A stretch of 64,000 nt of DNA from Capsulimonadaceae bacterium (lineage in GTDB: Bacteria; Armatimonadota; Armatimonadia; Armatimonadales; Capsulimonadaceae), in NCBI GenBank assembly GCA_031292625.1, contig JARLGU010000003.1, positions 1-64,000 of the forward strand, read 5' to 3'. Each line of letters starts with the position of its first letter. The stretch's first letter is position 1. Made by a program: the position numbers and the translations under genes. Below, one piece after another: positions 35,575-43,059 of this stretch. The notes beneath the pieces were generated by a model. That model saw nothing but the letters and a program-made list of their open reading frames with translations, did no database searches and was not told where the DNA came from.

Positions 35575-36567
35575 CTACTTCTTATCCCACTCGAACAGAA
35601 TGCCCATTGTCTCCCCACGCCGGGTGTTTGCCGTCTCGTAGGCCTTCACGGCATCGCTTGGCGCAAACACGTGCGTGGCGAGCCCGCCGAGGTCAAAGCG
35701 GCCGCGCGCGGCGAGGCTAAAGAAGAGGCGTCCGATCGTGACATTGTTCCAGGTCGCATCATTATGGCCGTCGTGAGCGCCGACAATGACCAGGCCACGC
35801 CGGATCACGTCACTGGTCAATTTCTGGCTGGCAGGCGAGCCCGTATCGCCGAGGATAACCACGCGGCCAAAATCGGCGGCAAGCGTAAGGGCGGCGTCGA
35901 AAACGGCGGCGTTGCCGGTGGAGTCGATTACGATTCGAGGCAACTTGCCGCCGGTCGCGGCAAGAACGTCGTCGTGACACTTGTCGACCGGCTTATCGAT
36001 GACGGCGGTTGCGCCGCCAGCAAGGGCCAGTTTAAGACGCGAGGCAACAGGATCGGCGACGATAATATGTTCCAGGCCAGCGGCGGCCGCCCAGCGAACG
36101 GACATCTGGCCGATCGGCCCGGCGCCAATGATCAAGACGCTGTCGCCGACATGATAATCCGCGACGCGAACACCCATGAACGCGATCTTCGCGAGAGCGA
36201 ACCACGCCGCTTCCTTGCTGCTAAGCGCGTCGGGGATGGGAACGGTTTCGGCGGCGGCGACGGCTGCGTGCGAGCGATGGTTGCCCCGGAAGGCGACGCG
36301 CTGGCCGATTGTCCGATCCGTGACGCCCTCGCCAAGCGCAGCGACCTCGCCGACCGCCGAGTATCCAGGGTGAAACGGATATTTGACCCAGTTGTCCCAG
36401 TGCGTCCCTTCGTCGAAGAGGCGGTTGAAAACGATATTTTCCGTTCCCGTGCTCATAAGCGTATAATGGTTACGCACGAGAATCTGGCCGGCTGCCGGGA
36501 CGGGCATTTCGCACTCTTCGTAGGCGACTTGCTGTTTTCCCGTGAATACAATTTGTGACGAGCTCAT
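35575..36567 (-). CDS. MDR-family dehydrogenase, paralogue 2
   Basis: This 330-residue protein has the same architecture and length as the next gene downstream, including GAGPIGQMSVRWAAAAGLEH in the Rossmann part and HPGYSAVGEVAALG in place of a zinc site. The pair differ mainly in the N-terminal 100 residues and a few surface loops, consistent with a tandem duplication and partial divergence of substrate. GAGG lies 7-10 bases before the ATG. It heads a minus-strand operon divergent from an AraC regulator. Confidence 0.87.
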   Translation of the reverse strand: MSSSQIVFTGKQQVAYEECEMPVPAAGQILVRNHYTLMSTGTENIVFNRLFDEGTHWDNWVKYPFHPGYSAVGEVAALGEGVTDRTIGQRVAFRGNHRSHAAVAAAETVPIPDALSSKEAAWFALAKIAFMGVRVADYHVGDSVLIIGAGPIGQMSVRWAAAAGLEHIIVADPVASRLKLALAGGATAVIDKPVDKCHDDVLAATGGKLPRIVIDSTGNAAVFDAALTLAADFGRVVILGDTGSPASQKLTSDVIRRGLVIVGAHDGHNDATWNNVTIGRLFFSLAARGRFDLGGLATHVFAPSDAVKAYETANTRRGETMGILFEWDKK

Positions 36568-36713
36568 GTATCGAACCTCGCGATTTGAATGTTGGCCCGG
36601 CGTTTGCCGTCGAGCGTGTTCATTATCGCAGCAGCTCTCCAGGCTGGCAAGGCTGAAAAACGGCTATCTCTTCCAAAAAGCGGCCGTTTCGCAATGCGGG
36701 AAAAAGAACGAAC

Positions 36714-37538
36714 ATGTTGATGGACGAAGAAGACGTGCAGGCGTATGTCGGGGCGGGAGGATTTTCGTTTCAGGGAAGCGTCCGCCACGCGACCGGGACA
36801 AGCTACTGCGAGTTCCATAGCCATGCCAATTTCGAGATCGTCTTGCACGCCGAAAACGCCGGCATTGTGTCGCTGAGCACGGGGCAATCGCTGGAGTTCT
36901 CGGCAGGCGGAGTCGTGCTTCACCCGCCTTGCATCGCGCACTCCCAACAGACGACCCTCCCGGGCACCGATCTTTGCGTCCAAATCGGAGCGCCGTCGCC
37001 GCACCCTGCCGCCCTGAATAGGCTGATTTTCATTCCCCTCAATCGAAAACCCTGGCTCGCAACCGACGTCAAGTTGCTCACCGAAGCGCCCGCGCGTAGA
37101 TCCGCCGCGCAATCGATGGCGCTGAACATGCGCGCCGCCGCCCTCTTCGTCGAGCTTCTGGATGCGTATGACGAAGACAGGCAGGCGATTGCTAATCCGC
37201 CGGGAGCGGATCTGGCCGCGGAGGCGGAGCATGTGATCCGGGGTGAGTACGCGAGCATCCGGTCGGTCGCCGAAATCGCGGACAGGCTCTGCGTCAGCGC
37301 CAGCCGCCTGCGCCATGTTTACAAGCAGCAATACGGCGTCGGCATTAAGAAGCGCATCATCCAAACGCGCCTTGACCATGCGTGCGAGCTCCTCGCGACA
37401 TCCACGCTCCCGATCAAGGCGATTTCCGCCATGTGCGGCTTCGAGACCGACCGCCATTTTTCCGCCGCGTTCCGGATGGCGCTCGGCTATGCGCCGGGCG
37501 AATACCGGCGGCAATGGCAGAACGGAAACGACGGGTAA
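36714..37538 (+). CDS. AraC-family transcriptional regulator (second)
   Basis: The 274-residue protein has an N-terminal cupin-type sensor (about 15-95, with HSHANFEIVL) and a C-terminal double helix-turn-helix (about 170-270: RSVAEIADRLCVSASRLRHVYK and IKAISAMCGFETDRHFSAAFR). The start could be the first ATG at 36714 or the third codon ATG. It is divergent from the dehydrogenase pair and hydroxypyruvate-isomerase-like gene, which are the natural targets. Effector unknown. Confidence 0.9.
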   Translation: MLMDEEDVQAYVGAGGFSFQGSVRHATGTSYCEFHSHANFEIVLHAENAGIVSLSTGQSLEFSAGGVVLHPPCIAHSQQTTLPGTDLCVQIGAPSPHPAALNRLIFIPLNRKPWLATDVKLLTEAPARRSAAQSMALNMRAAALFVELLDAYDEDRQAIANPPGADLAAEAEHVIRGEYASIRSVAEIADRLCVSASRLRHVYKQQYGVGIKKRIIQTRLDHACELLATSTLPIKAISAMCGFETDRHFSAAFRMALGYAPGEYRRQWQNGNDG

Positions 37539-37609
37539 GCATTTAGTCTACGTTTGTTTGTTAGTCCGTAGGGGTAAACGATAATGAGCGCTCAGGAGGC
37601 GCGTCCCTG

Positions 37610-38065
37610 ATGACTGAACAACGCATGGACAAGCATGGAAGCACTGAGGCTCGGCGGCTATTTGAAAGCGATACGGCGCAGATCGGCGCCCTCGGCGATA
37701 TCGTCGAGGAGCACGGCGGCGACAACATTGTGCTGGTTACCGAACCGTCAACGGGCGGAGCGGATGCGGGCGAGAGCGACTTCGCGGTCGAAATGAACTC
37801 CAATGATCCGTCGGACGACGTCGAGGCGATCGATGACGAGTTTCCAGGCGAGGATGTTGAGGATTCGGAAGGCATCGGCGAGACCGATCTCATGGGCTCC
37901 GCCAAAGGAATCGCCCGCGGGTTCGGCAGCCACCTTGCACAGGATATCGGGTCGGATGGCTTTCAGATAGAGGAGATCCCGGCCGGCGCGGCCGCTAAGC
38001 GGAACTGGCCAGCCAAGGGCGGCGAGCTCGACGACTACGACGACAATAAGACAAGCAGCGCCTAA
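37610..38065 (+). CDS. Acidic low-complexity hypothetical protein
   Basis: I do not recognise this 151-residue protein. It is rich in Asp, Glu and Gly, especially residues 50-95 (ESDFAVEMNSNDPSDDVEAI), has no signal peptide or membrane segment, and is probably largely disordered. The ATG follows AGGAGG by 11 bases, which supports real translation. It lies 71 bases after an AraC gene and converges on the ExbB/ExbD unit. Confidence 0.55.
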   Translation: MTEQRMDKHGSTEARRLFESDTAQIGALGDIVEEHGGDNIVLVTEPSTGGADAGESDFAVEMNSNDPSDDVEAIDDEFPGEDVEDSEGIGETDLMGSAKGIARGFGSHLAQDIGSDGFQIEEIPAGAAAKRNWPAKGGELDDYDDNKTSSA

Positions 38066-38131
38066 CGATGGTCCGCCGGGTCACCGTCCGCCGCACGGTT
38101 CCCGTGCCTGGGAGAGTCCGTTGCGGCAGGA

Positions 38132-39385
38132 TCAGCTCAGCTTGATGCACAACGAAATCGCAGTGCCGCGCCAACCGTTTTCCAGGCGCGCGAGAATGCG
38201 GTTGATGCCCTTGTAGAAGTGGACCTTCCGGAAGCCTTCATCGATCTTCCAGCCTTTTAAATCGTCCGAACTCTGCCAGACCTTGTCCCCATTGATCCAG
38301 ATTTTGGATTGATCGTCGGAGCCCGCCGCGATCCAGAGATCGCACGCACGGTCGAACTGCACCTCCGTGTAAAGATAATAGATCGCGTACTCTTCGGCGT
38401 CCAAGGGAACGACATCCGGCGATGGCGATTGCAAAAACTGCCACGACACCGGCCGATCTTTCTTTCCCAAATAGGCGGCATCGAGGTTCACGATGCTTTC
38501 CGGCTCGAAGGGCGTGTCCAGATTGGATCGCCGGGAATTGGGGAACGGACCGACACAGTACCATGAGTCGATAAACAGCCAGTCGGCGTGATCGCCTCCC
38601 GCTGCCACGCGGCGTCCCGCGACGGCGGTGATCGGACCGAAGCCCTGTCCGGCGGCGGCAAGCGGAGCCGGTTGCCACGGCACTGTCAAATCTACCGCCT
38701 GGCCTTCCGCCATTTCGCGGACGGACGGCGTCGAGCCGTCGGATGTCACCGCAGCGGTGACGCCGGTCGGGCCAACAGGCAGGTTGTGCGCCGCTCCGGC
38801 GAGCGCGCGCATCGAGAGCAGCATCTGGTCGAGGTCGCCGCTCTGCGCCGCCGTGCGCGCGGTCTGCGCCAGCGGATCCCCATTTGCGAGCTGCCTGGCA
38901 TCATCGAGAGGCACCCCGCCATCGATCGCCATTTTTCCGGCGCGGATCGCTTCGAAATCGCCGACAGCCTGGCGAACGGCCATCGCCGCCGCGCCCACCG
39001 GGTCTGCTGCCGAGGCAGGCGCTCCAGACGGCCCTTCAGGATGCTCGCCGGCGACGAGGCCGGAATGAGCGCCGTGGATGCGGTGATACTCTCGTTCGAC
39101 TCGCTCTCGCACCGCGGCTATCTGGCCGCGTCTCATCTCGATCTCAATCGCCGATTTACGCGCCTTGTCGATCGCCCGCTGAACGTCGGGCGGCGTGAGC
39201 GGCGCTGGCGGAGGGACAGTGCGGGCCGCTGCGGCAGCGGGAGAACAGGGAGGCAGAGCGGCCTGACGGGCGAGATGGACGAGCCACAGGGCAACCGTCG
39301 CATGCAAAGCCAGCGAGACGGTCCATCCGGCGACGACGAAGCCGTTATTGAACTTGCTTTTGGTCGCGAACATGGACGCCGACAT
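38132..39385 (-). CDS. TonB-position membrane protein with beta-sandwich periplasmic domain
   Basis: The 417-residue protein has one N-terminal membrane helix (about 18-40), a Pro-rich then coiled region (about 48-110, ending MRRGQIAAVRERVEREYHR) and a C-terminal domain (about 275-417) with WYCVGPFPNSRRS, ASIYYLYTEVQF-like strands, AGSDDQSKIWINGD and YKGINRILARLENGW. This last part closely resembles the N-terminal domain of the secreted protein at 54130-56763 and looks like a galactose-binding-type sandwich. The usual TonB C-terminal domain is not present. It follows ExbB- and ExbD-type genes, overlapping exbD by 41 bases, so it occupies the TonB position. Role unknown. Confidence 0.6.
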   Translation of the reverse strand: MSASMFATKSKFNNGFVVAGWTVSLALHATVALWLVHLARQAALPPCSPAAAAARTVPPPAPLTPPDVQRAIDKARKSAIEIEMRRGQIAAVRERVEREYHRIHGAHSGLVAGEHPEGPSGAPASAADPVGAAAMAVRQAVGDFEAIRAGKMAIDGGVPLDDARQLANGDPLAQTARTAAQSGDLDQMLLSMRALAGAAHNLPVGPTGVTAAVTSDGSTPSVREMAEGQAVDLTVPWQPAPLAAAGQGFGPITAVAGRRVAAGGDHADWLFIDSWYCVGPFPNSRRSNLDTPFEPESIVNLDAAYLGKKDRPVSWQFLQSPSPDVVPLDAEEYAIYYLYTEVQFDRACDLWIAAGSDDQSKIWINGDKVWQSSDDLKGWKIDEGFRKVHFYKGINRILARLENGWRGTAISLCIKLS

Positions 39386-39830
39386 TTCTCAGTCCTACGA
39401 ACTGGCAGATCTCGAGCAGCTCGACAACCTTCTGAAAGTGCGTGTCCTGATCGCCATCGATCCGCACGCGCCGGTTGACGTTCTGCGCCGCGGCGGTTTT
39501 GACGCGCTCAATCATCTGGTCGGCGGTCACCGGTTGCCCATCGACGTACCGCTGCCCCTTCGCGTCGATCCCGAGCACCAGGATATTGGGTGCGGGCGCT
39601 GCGGCTGCGGAGAATGTCGCGGCGGGCAAGGTGACATCGATCTCCCGGTTTCCCTGCGGCTTTGCGGGAGCGGTGATAAAAGCGGTGGTCACCATGAAGA
39701 TAATCAGCAGAACCAAAGTGACATCGACCAGCGGAACAACGTTAATCTCCGCCATCGGCGTGAGCGAATCCCCGGCCCCCTGGGACCAAGTGCGCTGTTC
39801 AAGCTGATTGGAAGGCGGCGAAATCCTCAC
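39345..39830 (-). CDS. exbD: ExbD/TolR-type biopolymer transport protein
   Basis: The 161-residue protein has a short cytoplasmic start, a single helix with the family motif MAEINVVPLVDVTLVLLIIF (conserved Asp in VDV), and a periplasmic domain with VDGQPVTADQMIERV. It couples the proton-motive force to an outer-membrane or periplasmic partner with the TolQ/ExbB-type gene. The start is the GTG at 39830, which overlaps the tolQ-type stop as GTGA; longer in-frame starts overlap that gene too far. Coupled translation with its neighbours is expected. Confidence 0.85.
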   Translation of the reverse strand: MRISPPSNQLEQRTWSQGAGDSLTPMAEINVVPLVDVTLVLLIIFMVTTAFITAPAKPQGNREIDVTLPAATFSAAAAPAPNILVLGIDAKGQRYVDGQPVTADQMIERVKTAAAQNVNRRVRIDGDQDTHFQKVVELLEICQFVGLRNVGVHVRDQKQVQ

Positions 39831-40468
39831 GGTGCGACGGCCTCGTTGGCGGCGGCCAAAAGATACGCCACATACTCTCTGGCGTTGGCCTCCGCCTGCA
39901 TCGTTACATCGTTGACCACGCCCGTCAGCCAATTGTACGCAAGCACGGAAGGAACGGCGACCGCGAGGCCCATTGCGGTTGTCACCAACGCTTCGGTCAC
40001 GCCGCCCGCGACAATGCTCGCCCCCGTTTGACCGGTCATTGCGATCGTGTGAAACGCCGCAAGTATTCCAAGCACCGTTCCGAACAAGCCGACGTACGGC
40101 GCGGTGGACGCGACCGACGCAATCGCAGGCAGGCCCCGGCGCAAACCGGCCGCCCGCGACGCAAAAGTCTGCTCCGCGGCAAGCGCCGCGTGCGGCGGAA
40201 GGCGCTTTAGCGTCTCGCCCGCAACAAGCAACGCGACGCAGCTGGGAGATGCCTGGTAACGCGCGGCCTGCGCAAGCGCCGCGGCAATGCTCGTGGAGCG
40301 GCCCGCGGTCAAGACGCCTATGACCGCCTTATATCCCGAGCGCTCCTGCCCGGAGACCTGGTTTAAGGTCAGCAGCCGTTCAACGACGACGGCAACAACA
40401 AGCACTGAGTAGAGGGCCAGGACGGCCTTAGTAAGAAGGATGCCGGTGGATGCGAGAGAATAAAACAT
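39827..40468 (-). CDS. exbB: MotA/TolQ/ExbB proton channel family protein
   Basis: The 213-residue protein has three hydrophobic helices: 13-34, about 115-140 (ASTAPYVGLFGTVLGILAAF, the MotA/TolQ/ExbB hallmark) and about 155-180 (ALVTTAMGLAVAVPSVLAY). It forms the stator with the ExbD/TolR-type protein that follows in a GTGA overlap. AAGG lies about 12 bases before the ATG. The third protein of the unit lacks a TonB domain, so whether this is a Ton, Tol or other energiser is open. Confidence 0.88.
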   Translation of the reverse strand: MFYSLASTGILLTKAVLALYSVLVVAVVVERLLTLNQVSGQERSGYKAVIGVLTAGRSTSIAAALAQAARYQASPSCVALLVAGETLKRLPPHAALAAEQTFASRAAGLRRGLPAIASVASTAPYVGLFGTVLGILAAFHTIAMTGQTGASIVAGGVTEALVTTAMGLAVAVPSVLAYNWLTGVVNDVTMQAEANAREYVAYLLAAANEAVAP

Positions 40469-40599
40469 AGGGTAATTGCCTTGCGCAACTTAGGGTTCGC
40501 CAAAACCGCCTGAAATCCTGCTGGAAGCACGCCTTGGCGCGCAATCCGAGGCGATTGCGGTGCAACGTCAGGTTACCCGATCCACGGCGAACTAGAAAA

Positions 40600-40627
40600 G
40601 GCCTCTCTCGCCGGAACGAGAGAGGCC
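40600..40627 (-). terminator. Rho-independent terminator of pstS
   Basis: GGCCTCTCTCG (40600-40610) and CGAGAGAGGCC (40617-40627) form a perfect 11-bp stem over a 6-base loop; on the minus strand it is followed by TTTT. It lies 42 bases beyond the pstS stop. Confidence 0.8.
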
Positions 40628-40668
40628 GAAGTTGGCATGGCGCTTTGAAGCGCCCATAAACGAGGCAG

Positions 40669-41706
40669 TTAGTGGATTTTCGCGACAGCTTCCAGGGCCT
40701 TTGCGCGAACCTTCTCAGGAAGGGGCGAATAGTGCAAGGGACCCGTGAACTCAGACTTTTGACCTTCGGTCAAAATCCATTTGACGAACTTCTTCACTTC
40801 CGCGTTCTTCTGCCATTCGACGCGGACAATCAAATTCGAGACGCCGACAATCGGATACGCTTCCTTGTTCGGCGAATCGTTAATATCTAGCTTGAGGTTT
40901 GCGGGAACCTTGATTCCCTCGGCGGCCACGGCAGCCGATTCGTCGCTCGGATAGATCGTAACGCCGGATTTGTTCTTGATCTTCGCATAGGGAATGTCAT
41001 TCTGGATGGCGTAAGCCAGCTCGACATAACCGATGCTGTACGGCTTGTTCTTGAGGTAGCCGGCAACGCCAGGGTTACCCTTCGCGCCCAGACCGACCGG
41101 CCAGCTTACGGACTTGCCAGCGCCGACGGTCTCTTTCCAAGTGCCGCTCACTTTGGAGAGATATCCGGTAAAAATCGCGGTGGTTCCCGATCCATCGGAG
41201 CGATGGACGACCAGAATGTTCTCGTGCGGGAACTTAGTGCCAGGGCTAAGCCTTGTGATCTCGGGGTCGTCCCAATAGGTGATCTTGCCCTCGAAAATGT
41301 CCGCAATCGTCTTGCCGTTCAAAGCGATGCCAGGGCCAACGCCCGGTACGCTGTAGGAGACGACGACCGCGCCGACGATGTCGGGGATGTTGATCGTCGG
41401 AGCGCCGACCTGAGCTTCTTCGCCGCCGTTCATCGGAACGTCCGAGCAGCAGAAGTCCACCGTTTTCGAAATCAGCGCATTAATTCCGCCGCCGGAACCA
41501 ATCGGCTGATAGTTGACCTCGACGCCCGTGGAGGCCTTGTAGGCCGCGATCCACTTGGACATGATCGGGTTAATAAACGTCGCGCCGGCGCCGGTAAGCG
41601 CTTGGGCATGCGCGGCGGGGGCGGCAATAAGCAAAGTTGCAGCCACAAGAGCGCTGGCGACTTTGCCGGGCAGTTTCGAACCGCGCAAACTGAGTGTTTG
41701 ATGCAT
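40669..41706 (-). CDS. pstS: Phosphate ABC transporter substrate-binding protein
   Basis: The 345-residue protein has a signal peptide (1-34, ending AHA) and the PstS phosphate-binding fold: GAGATFINPIMSKW, YQPIGSGGGINALISKTVDFCCSD, VHRSDGSGTTAIFTGYLSK and a Lys/Glu-rich end. It should bind phosphate in the periplasm. GGGAGAG precedes the ATG by about 9 bases. No pstC, pstA or pstB follows: a strong terminator does, so this is a single-gene unit and the permease must be elsewhere. A run of TTAA-type repeats upstream may be a Pho box. Confidence 0.93.
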   Translation of the reverse strand: MHQTLSLRGSKLPGKVASALVAATLLIAAPAAHAQALTGAGATFINPIMSKWIAAYKASTGVEVNYQPIGSGGGINALISKTVDFCCSDVPMNGGEEAQVGAPTINIPDIVGAVVVSYSVPGVGPGIALNGKTIADIFEGKITYWDDPEITRLSPGTKFPHENILVVHRSDGSGTTAIFTGYLSKVSGTWKETVGAGKSVSWPVGLGAKGNPGVAGYLKNKPYSIGYVELAYAIQNDIPYAKIKNKSGVTIYPSDESAAVAAEGIKVPANLKLDINDSPNKEAYPIVGVSNLIVRVEWQKNAEVKKFVKWILTEGQKSEFTGPLHYSPLPEKVRAKALEAVAKIH

Positions 41707-42020
41707 GAGGGTCTCTCCCTGAAAATCAGTGGAATTTGGATGTTTCCATATTGGTCGACGTTAGATCGCGTCGAATCCATCAACCTTCGATTCTAATCCC
41801 CATACGTTAAACCCATATTAACAACATTAAGGGATTGTTAAATACGGCGAATAACAACAAAAATATAACCTAATAGATCGGCAAGATGACACACCCACAA
41901 ACTAAACGCGGTAACGACGCTTTCAGATAGATCGAAAAATGGGAAGTGATTCAGAGGGCGCGGCGAGAATACTCATGCTGTCAATCGTTCGGTTCTAATC
42001 TCTCCTGAAAGGTTACCCCT
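41707..42020. promoter_or_regulatory. Divergent intergenic region with a Pho-box-like repeat
   Basis: This AT-rich region separates divergent pstS and esterase. On the minus strand, bases 41842-41806 contain four TTAA-centred repeats (TTAACA, TTAATG, TTAATA, TTAACG) at 9-11-base steps, like the TTAACA-type direct repeats of PhoP boxes; phosphate control of pstS would be expected. No RNA gene was recognised. Confidence 0.4.
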
Positions 42021-42788
42021 ATGGCATTTTCCGAGTTTCACCTGTCGCAAACAAATTCCCTGTCCAAAATGGTCTCATTCCACGCGATCGTTCCTCAAGG
42101 AAAGAAGGGGCCGTTTCCCGTCCTGTACCTGCTCCACGGAATGTCTGACAACAATACGGCGTGGACAAGGCGAACGTCGATCGAGCGTTATGTCGAAGAC
42201 CTGCCGCTCATCGTCGTGATGCCCGACGGCGACCGCAGTTTTTACTGCGACGCAATCGAGCGCCCAACCTGGAAGTATGAGTCCTACATCACGAGCGACC
42301 TGATCGACTTCGTCGACGAAACGTTCCGCACCGTTCGCTCGCCCAAAGGCCGAGCAATTGCGGGTTTATCGATGGGCGGATACGGGGCCATGAAGCTCGC
42401 ACTGAAGTTTCCGAAGCTTTTCGGCGTTGGAATTAGCTACTCGGGCGCGCTTCTTGCCGCAGCGCGCTCGGAAAGCCCCGAGTGGTCGGCGTCGAAGGAG
42501 TGGACCGACATCTTCGGACCGGCTCCCAAAGGCGGGCCGAACGACACGTTGGCGCTCGCGGAGGCGGCCGCCGGGAAGGGCAACGCGCCCGCATTGTGGA
42601 TCGACTGCGGATCGAGCGATTTCCTGATCGAAGAGAACAGAGCGTTCCACGAGCACCTCAACCGCCTCGGGATCGCACACGAGTACTCGGAACACGAAGG
42701 CGCACACTCGTGGGACTATTGGGATGCCGCGCTGTTGCGGACGCTTCCCTGGCTAAAAGAGCGCCTTGGGATCGCCCCCCCTCGATAA
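42021..42788 (+). CDS. Alpha/beta-hydrolase esterase, EsteraseD-like
   Basis: The 255-residue protein resembles the esterase D/tributyrin-esterase family: LYLLHGMSDNNTAWTRR (oxyanion region), nucleophile Ser117 in GLSMGGYG, Asp near residue 197 (DCGSSDFLIE) and His in HEGAHSWDYWD near 228. No signal peptide, so it is cytoplasmic; substrates of this group are short acyl esters or S-formylglutathione. AAAGG lies 8-12 bases before the ATG. It is followed by an intergenic repeat element. Confidence 0.85.
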   Translation: MAFSEFHLSQTNSLSKMVSFHAIVPQGKKGPFPVLYLLHGMSDNNTAWTRRTSIERYVEDLPLIVVMPDGDRSFYCDAIERPTWKYESYITSDLIDFVDETFRTVRSPKGRAIAGLSMGGYGAMKLALKFPKLFGVGISYSGALLAAARSESPEWSASKEWTDIFGPAPKGGPNDTLALAEAAAGKGNAPALWIDCGSSDFLIEENRAFHEHLNRLGIAHEYSEHEGAHSWDYWDAALLRTLPWLKERLGIAPPR

Positions 42789-42790
42789 AT

Positions 42791-43004
42791 AGACTGGCGG
42801 CCGGACGCCCGCGCGAGATGCCGCGCGCCTCGTTCACGGCGGCGATCTACGAAGCCGCGTCAACACGCATACGGCCTTTTGCCGCCAGCGTCCGACCCCA
42901 GCGCACATCGTGAAGCAGTGAAACCGCTGTGACGGCCCTTTTCCAAAAACGGCCACGGCGGCCGGGGAGCCGTCTTACAAGGCCTTTCGATTAATTACAT
43001 ACAC
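42791..43004 (-). repeat. MITE-like dispersed repeat, copy 1 (reverse)
   Basis: Read on the minus strand, this stretch aligns along most of its length with copies at 49517-49755 and 57947-58180 (shared blocks TGCGCTGG, GGCGGCAAAAGGCC, TGAACGAGGCGCG). Its first end keeps the outer inverted repeat (TAAGACGGCTCC); the other end is divergent or lost, so it is probably a truncated copy. It lies between the esterase and the GGDEF/EAL gene. Confidence 0.75.
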
Positions 43005-43059
43005 TTTTAAAGAACGCTCCCAATTTCGCCGACAATACTCGAGGGTGCTGCTCAACAAT

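Noticed and set aside
35671-36558. 295-codon plus-strand frame
   Set aside because: Antisense to a clear MDR dehydrogenase.
38588-39478. 296-codon plus-strand frame
   Set aside because: Antisense to the ExbB/D-associated protein; Arg-rich, no motif.
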